A stretch of 52,549 bases of DNA, from contig JADHZB010001410.1 of assembly GCA_015657535.1 (NCBI GenBank), forward strand, positions 1,962 through 54,510. Direction: 5' to 3'. This document shows, piece by piece, positions 47,366-52,549 of this stretch. This DNA comes from Nephromyces sp. MM_2019. Taxonomy: Eukaryota; Apicomplexa; Aconoidasida; Nephromycida. The position numbers and the translations under genes are program-made. Every line of letters starts with the position of its first letter. Position 1 is the stretch's first letter. The notes beneath the pieces were generated by a model that saw nothing but the letters and a program-made list of their open reading frames with translations, was not told where the DNA came from and searched no databases.

Positions 47366-50300
47366 ATGGCAGTCCCTTTGGAGCGAATACTTGGAATCTC
47401 CAAAAAATTTCGGCCGCGCAAAGTGAAGTTCGGTAGGTGATAATTTTTGTCTGACGAGTTTCTATCTGGTTTGCTTCCTCCTCATTTATACCGTTACCTA
47501 GCTATGGATATGGTTGAGGGTGCTTCACTCAGGACCTCCGTTGTCCGAGTCCCCACAATCAATCAAATTGTTGGTCACCGTTTCTCTGAGTTAGCGAAAA
47601 CTTTTTGGCCTCACCCTGCTAGTTTACCTATTGAGGTATCAAGTTGGTTAGTAGAGAGTTCTGAGGATGATATACAATGGAAATCGAAAGAAACTGCCTC
47701 AGAGGATGGGATAAAATTAGAAAATATATTGGATGCTGCCAAGAATCTCGCCAAGCAAGAAATCTTGCGTTTTGAATCCACTGTGTTGGTGGAATCTGTC
47801 TACCGAGAGTTATACAATGAGGATTTTGACGTTTCAAGAGTGATGATACTAGAGTTTTCTAGGTATTTTGAAAATTTTCTTTGGCCGAGCTTTAACCATG
47901 AGCGTTGCTCAAAGGCTCATATTATGTCAGTTGTGCTGCTCGCCAATGAGAAATTGCGTCAGTCTATGCCAGTCTGGGACAGCTTCTTATGTAGCAGCTC
48001 TGTAGCACACTCAAATTTGTCACACGGAGAGAATAGCTTGCCGGTACTGAGGTGCATGGTTGAACTCTTTGCTAGTCAGAAGGAAGTAAAGGCCACAAAG
48101 GATGCGAAGGAGATTCTTTCACAAAAGGAAAACATTGAAAGCTCTGCTGCTAAGAGGAAAAACCCTGTGCAAACTTCGTCGCAGCCTAGCATGGCTGCTC
48201 CCACTTCAAGTGAATTCACCGAAGAAGATGCAAGCTCATTGAGTAATTTTTATGGGCTTAATGCGGTTGAAACTGTGTGTACTGCTATTAAGCAAGAGAG
48301 ATTCTTGGAGAAATCCGAAGCTTCAGACTCTACCATGGCACTTCCCCTCTCAAATTTTACTTTGTCATTCGAGCTAAATCAGCAGTTTTACATTGAAAAA
48401 TTCCGGCGGTTTTTCTATTCAGTTTTACATCTTCAAAGTACCGAGCAACTTTCTTCTGCTGAGAATATCTTCATTCTCAAATTTTTGATTGGCTGTTTCC
48501 AATCGTTGGAGCAGGTGATGTTAAGAAGATGCTGCCTTTCTATGTGCGGTCCTTCAATGTGGTCTCACCTATCAAAAAGCTTCAGAGATGATTTTTTGGC
48601 TCAAAATGCCAGTGCACTTCTTCTTTGGAAGAGAGTTTTGAGGCTTCACAAGCGCATGAAGATATCGGAGGAAGCAGAAAGTCTTCTTCCTCTATTAAAG
48701 GATTCAAAGGAGCTTTTTTTTACTAATCGCAAGGCACAATTTGACTTTTTCGTTGGTGTGATAAATCGGGATTACTTTAGTGCCTTAATTGATGGTTTTT
48801 TGTTTCAGATTGAAGATAAATACTGGGAGCAGTACGTATCTCAGTCATCTTCCTCTGATTCGGCTATAAAGGCAATTATGTATGTGGAAAGATTTGTGGA
48901 GTTTTTGGTAGATTTGCTTAGTCAGTTGCCCACTAGAAGGATGATCAGACCGTTATTGCTGGCCAAGCAAGTCTCTGTGAGGTGCCGTTTAAGTGCTGTT
49001 GCTCTTCATGTGGAGGGAAACCTCTTCAATCAGCTTGTTAATATGCTGCATTTTTACGAAAGTTTCGAAATAAATGATGAGTCAGGGCTACCGCTGAGCT
49101 ACCTGGAGTATATAGATCTTCACTATCGTAAGGTCCAAGACTTACAACGAGTATGCTTTCAGCTTTCTAAGGAAAATTCGATGTTGAAACAGCTTTCCTT
49201 GTCTAATATAGCTTCGATCAACTCTGCTCAATTTTTGTATCAAACCTTCAATTCCTTAAGTTTTGCGGTTCTGTATGAGCTCGCGCATCGTCTTCACCTA
49301 GTTCAGCTTTCTGATCTTCAGGCTTCTGAGGATTCAGTGGTACTTGTGGGAGTTAGCGGGTGTGATACTCGGAAAAAATCCAAAGTATCTAATCAAGTAG
49401 AAGCTGAGAGGGATTCTTCTATTAATCAGACTGTAAATGTGATTGATGGGCAGCCTTTCGATAATCAGGCTATTGCAGCGCCTGAGGGACCACCTCTCAA
49501 GAAGAAAGCTCGATTAGGCAAGCAAGATAAGCGTTATAGCAAAAAGTTCTTAAAGAGATACCTTGTGGCTGTCTTAATGCACTATCTTCAGCTCCGACCT
49601 TCCCAACTAAGTCAAATCAATAGAACTCCACTTTATCCAAACGAGCAGCTTCTATGGAATCCGAATATGATTCCAAGTGATGAATATGGATATACTAAGC
49701 TGAGCAAGGCAGGAGCTGCATCTATTGGCAGCAGCTTAGCCCTGCCGAAGCTGAATCTTCAATTTTTAACGATTCATGACTATTTGCTTCGAAACTACAA
49801 TCTCTTTAGGCTGGAATCAGCGTATGAAATACGAGAAGACCTTGAAGATGCGATAAAACGTATGAAACCGGTTTTAAACGAATCTACAATGATTACGGAA
49901 TTCTCGGGTTCTTGTCGTATGGCGTTGGAAGTGCAAAATTTCATGATTACCAAAGTTGAGAAGCCAAGACTAGGGCAAGAAGTGCCTGGTGGAGTATATG
50001 CAGAGATTGTCATCAGCCTGAAGGAGCAGCATGCAAAGGAGCGAAATCGTCGAAACGCCAAGATGTTGAGTGCTTCTGGTAAGCATTCGGGTTTACCAGG
50101 CGAAAGAAGCTTGCCAGGGGGTGCTGGGGGTAGCTTGGCGAGATCTGAGTGGGATTCACTTCGAAAGTTTGATGTGCTTTTCCTAGTCTCCATCGCTGCT
50201 CTACCGCCTAAATCAGAGGAGGGATATGATATCAATGAGAGTGGATTTTTAGCGGGATCTCACCACCACCGGATTGGTGTAGATAAGCTTCAAAGTATCA

Positions 50301-51504
50301 GTCAAAGTGGAAGTGGCTTGCTGGAAAAATCGAGTAATCTAAACAATGCAGCATCAACTTCTCACAGTGATATTTCTACTCAAACAAGGAGATCTAACCT
50401 TGGAGTGGAACATGGAAGGTCGTTGCAGAATGATTCACAAGCTTCTCGAACAGCATCTCAAGCTTCGTTTCCAGAGCAGTTTGGAGTGATGGCAGTTCGT
50501 GGGGCTGAGGTTTTAGAAGTTCTTGACGAAGAAGGCAATGTTATCAGCGATCTCCAGTCTTCTTTTGAGGGTAGTGATGGCTATCTATCATCTTTCAGCA
50601 TTGAGCCAGTTGGAGATATACGAACAATCAGAGTTTTGCTTGATCCTGCACAGTACCAGATTGATGTGGCGAGTGGAGAAGTTAATGAAGAGAGAGAGGA
50701 TGTAGCTGACGAAATTGGAGTAAATTTCACCCAAGAAACTGGAATTTATGCTAATGACAGCAATAGCGTTGCATTTTATGATAATAGCGTCTCTCGAGAA
50801 GATGGAACTACCGAAAATAGGCGTAGAAACTTGCCTGGAGGGTCTGCTGAATCAGCGCTTAGTCGCCAGAGTGAAGCTTTCTCTAGTAGTCCCGCCGAAT
50901 CTAATGGTTTATCAGGCGTAGAAGATGCAGGAAACCTTCAAAATTCGAGCTTTTTAGGATCTTCCATGAAGAATTCACGATACGCTGAGGTTTCTTCAAC
51001 TTTCAACGGGAGTTCCGACATTTATGGCTCCTTTAATCTGCTGATTCGCAGAAAAAGCAAAGAAAACAACTTCAAGGCAATCTTGGAAACTATACGGAAT
51101 TTGATGAATAAGCCTGAAGATACAGTTATTCCGATTTGGTTACATGATTTATTCTTAGGCTATGGAGATCCCGGCAGTGCTCAATACTTTCGTATGAGCA
51201 CGCAGCTAACTTCACTGGATTTTTTGGATACTTTCCTCGATCAGGAGCATATAAGAAGCTCCTTCACTGGAATAGAAGATATAGTGTTTGAAGAGGAGGA
51301 TATGCGTCCTCCTTATAAGCTTCAGTTTGTGCATGGAGAAGAGCGAGAATTGGGTAAAGGAAGCGGAGAGGAGGGAGTAGTTGCTAAATCTGGTGAGGGA
51401 AATTCGCACACAGAAGCCACATATAGTAGACTTGAGGTAACAGGGTATAAGCAGGAGAATATGGGTCCCTATCCGGAATGCGAAAGACGGAGAAATCGTG
51501 TTCG
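47366..51504 (+). CDS. AQR: Aquarius (AQR/IBP160), intron-binding spliceosomal RNA helicase, N-terminal part
   Basis: Proposed exon 1 is 47366-47432 (MAVPLERILGISKKFRP..., donor G|GTAGGT). A 69-nt intron ends at CGTTACCTAG, and exon 2 is 47502-51504, in phase, about 1356 codons in all. Alternatively translation starts at ATG 47504. The TAG at 51506 is intronic: the conserved GPYP..RRN.V stretch, which in AQR leads straight into the helicase core, ends at CG|GTAGGA. Conserved blocks, in order: EFSRYFENFLWPSF, YVERFVEFLVDLLSQLPTRR, LVNMLHFYESFEIND, the near-identical LPKLNLQFLTIHDYLLRNYN, FRLESAYEIREDLEDAI, MAVRGAEVLEVLDEEGNVI, IRVLLDPAQYQIDV and SKENNFKAILETIRNLMN, then WLHDLFLGYGDP. These form the ARM-like scaffold and beta-barrel regions that bind intron RNA upstream of the branch site in the spliceosome. 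Several hydrophilic insertions (about 190-275, 620-700, 900-1010, 1100-1190) lengthen it relative to animals. The SF1 helicase motifs lie beyond the window. Confidence 0.93.
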
Positions 51505-52230
51505 GTAGGAGATATATTTTTGAAGAAGCATGCCATCATGCCGTGTGTATGAAGCGTTTGATAGCAATCGGAAGGTTGAAGTGTGTGTGTTTTTCATTCT
51601 ACTGAGGTTGCTCCTGAAGCTGGAAATGACTGTTTTAGCGCGTTTTCTATGATCTTCAGACACTTTTTTCTCCCCTCTTCATCTAGTGAGAGCCTTCATT
51701 TTTGTGGAGTTTTTAAGTGTATTTTTGGGTATTCTCTGGAGGACTTTGTTGCAAGCTTTTTCATCGAATTCAGTATTTATATGTGTGTGTTTGATACGGT
51801 TGAAGACACGGTGTTATACCGCTAGAAAGGTAGTTTGATTTATGCTGAATAATTGGAAGAGGCTGGTGATTTATATCATGTAGCAATCTCTCTTGACTAT
51901 ATAATAATATCTTAAGAAAAGAGATATATATATAATTGGAGTGTAACCATCATGGATCTCGCTGTTTGCCTTTCAAATCCAATTACATTTTCGTGTGTGT
52001 GTAATATATATATATATGAAGCTTAGTATTACCTGCCTGATTAGGCTTTTCTAAAAGTATAGTAGGTTGGTAATATGGAAGATATATGATATATAGTATA
52101 GATCTAATACTATTGATAATAATGTGTGTAGAAATAGCTACTAATTCATTTTGTTTGATGTGATATATTAGAGTGATTATATAAATTTTCTAGTTCTTCT
52201 ATGTAGTGTGGTTAATCACATCATCTTCAG

Positions 52231-52250
52231 ACACACACACACACACACAC
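52231..52250. repeat. (AC)10 microsatellite
   Basis: An uninterrupted run of AC dinucleotides within the Aquarius intron. Confidence 0.95.
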
Positions 52251-52427
52251 AAATATGTGCGCACATTCTTTTCACACACGCATAGGCAGACAAATCTTGT
52301 GTGAAAGCATTATTGAGTTGAGGAAAATGGTCCTTTTGGGCATTACACTTGACTTCTGTCAGTGACAGGAGTGTGTGTTGCAAAGACAGCTTGATCGCTG
52401 CTCTCCAAGCTATTGTTTTTCTCTCTG

Positions 52428-52549
52428 CGTGTGTGTGTGTGTGCGTGCGTGTGTGTGTGTGTGTGTGCGTGTGTGTGCGTGTGTGTGTGTGTGCGTGTGT
52501 GTGTGTGTGTGTGTGCGTGTGTGTGTGTGTGTGTGCGTGTGTGTGCGTG
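52428..52549. repeat. (GT)n/(GTGC) microsatellite running off the window
   Basis: GT dinucleotides interrupted by single GC steps, at least 122 bp and unfinished at the window edge. On the Aquarius sense strand it is a long UG repeat. Confidence 0.97.

Larger units (their letters stand above)
51505..52549 (+). other. Aquarius intron, truncated by window end
   Basis: No helicase-domain exon (VVGPPGTGKT) is found before the window ends. The sequence is T/G-rich on +, with TGTGTGT tracts, an AT-dinucleotide stretch (about 51920-52150) and (GT)n at the end. A + frame at 51583-51825 is not coding-like. Confidence 0.7.

Noticed and set aside
47447..47503. Extension of the Aquarius frame upstream to a TTG codon
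   Set aside because: TTG is not a credible eukaryotic start, and this stretch reads better as a pyrimidine-rich intron ending CCTAG.
51506..51508. Apparent stop codon ending Aquarius before the helicase domain
   Set aside because: It lies two bases into an intron after a plausible donor at the point where the conserved sequence continues in family members, so it is not evidence of truncation.

Overview
This window is nuclear DNA of a eukaryote: AT-rich, intron-dense, with CA/TG microsatellites and a 50-base assembly gap at 29701-29750. Gene content points to an apicomplexan or close relative that keeps an apicoplast. The clearest sign is a nuclear gene for plastid-type ribosomal protein L32 with a signal peptide and a long transit-like leader. 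A P-type (PHO80-like) cyclin, ARGLU1, Aquarius and CCT-gamma fit a protist with heavy splicing. Composition and long introns do not look like Plasmodium, Theileria or Babesia. I cannot name the genus.

Layout, left to right. (+) 226-991: 3' end of a TUG/ASPSCR1-like UBX protein. (-) 8661-3446: a multi-exon gene with an RRM-like N-terminus, not identified. (-) about 12814-9016: exons of one or more unassigned genes, one segment resembling the helical half of TFIIA-gamma. (-) 15392-13969: apicoplast L32. (-) 20926-17629: P-type cyclin with a very long N-terminal extension. (-) 36338-24334: complete 15-exon CCT gamma (CCT3). (+) 38397-39182: tentative secreted Cys-rich protein. (-) 43522-42185: ARGLU1-like splicing co-factor. 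(+) about 46098-46658: 3' exons of an unassigned gene. (+) 47366 to past the window end: Aquarius (intron-binding spliceosomal helicase), N-terminal part only, with the helicase core off-window.

The identified genes are housekeeping: cytosolic folding (CCT3), splicing (AQR, ARGLU1), plastid translation (L32) and cell cycle (cyclin). There is no operon logic. Exon models were built by hand from conserved protein sequence plus GT/AG (once GC/AG) junctions. The CCT3, L32 and cyclin models each give a whole number of codons (558, 214 and 877 aa).

The less ordinary material is non-coding. CCT3 introns carry four perfect hairpins, a 60-bp minisatellite open in several frames (one encodes an acidic D/E protein), a 38-bp minisatellite and UG-rich tracts. 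One CCT3 intron is GC-AG. A perfect 12-bp stem-loop sits 10 nt after the L32 stop codon. I found no rRNA, tRNA, CRISPR array, transposase or viral gene.
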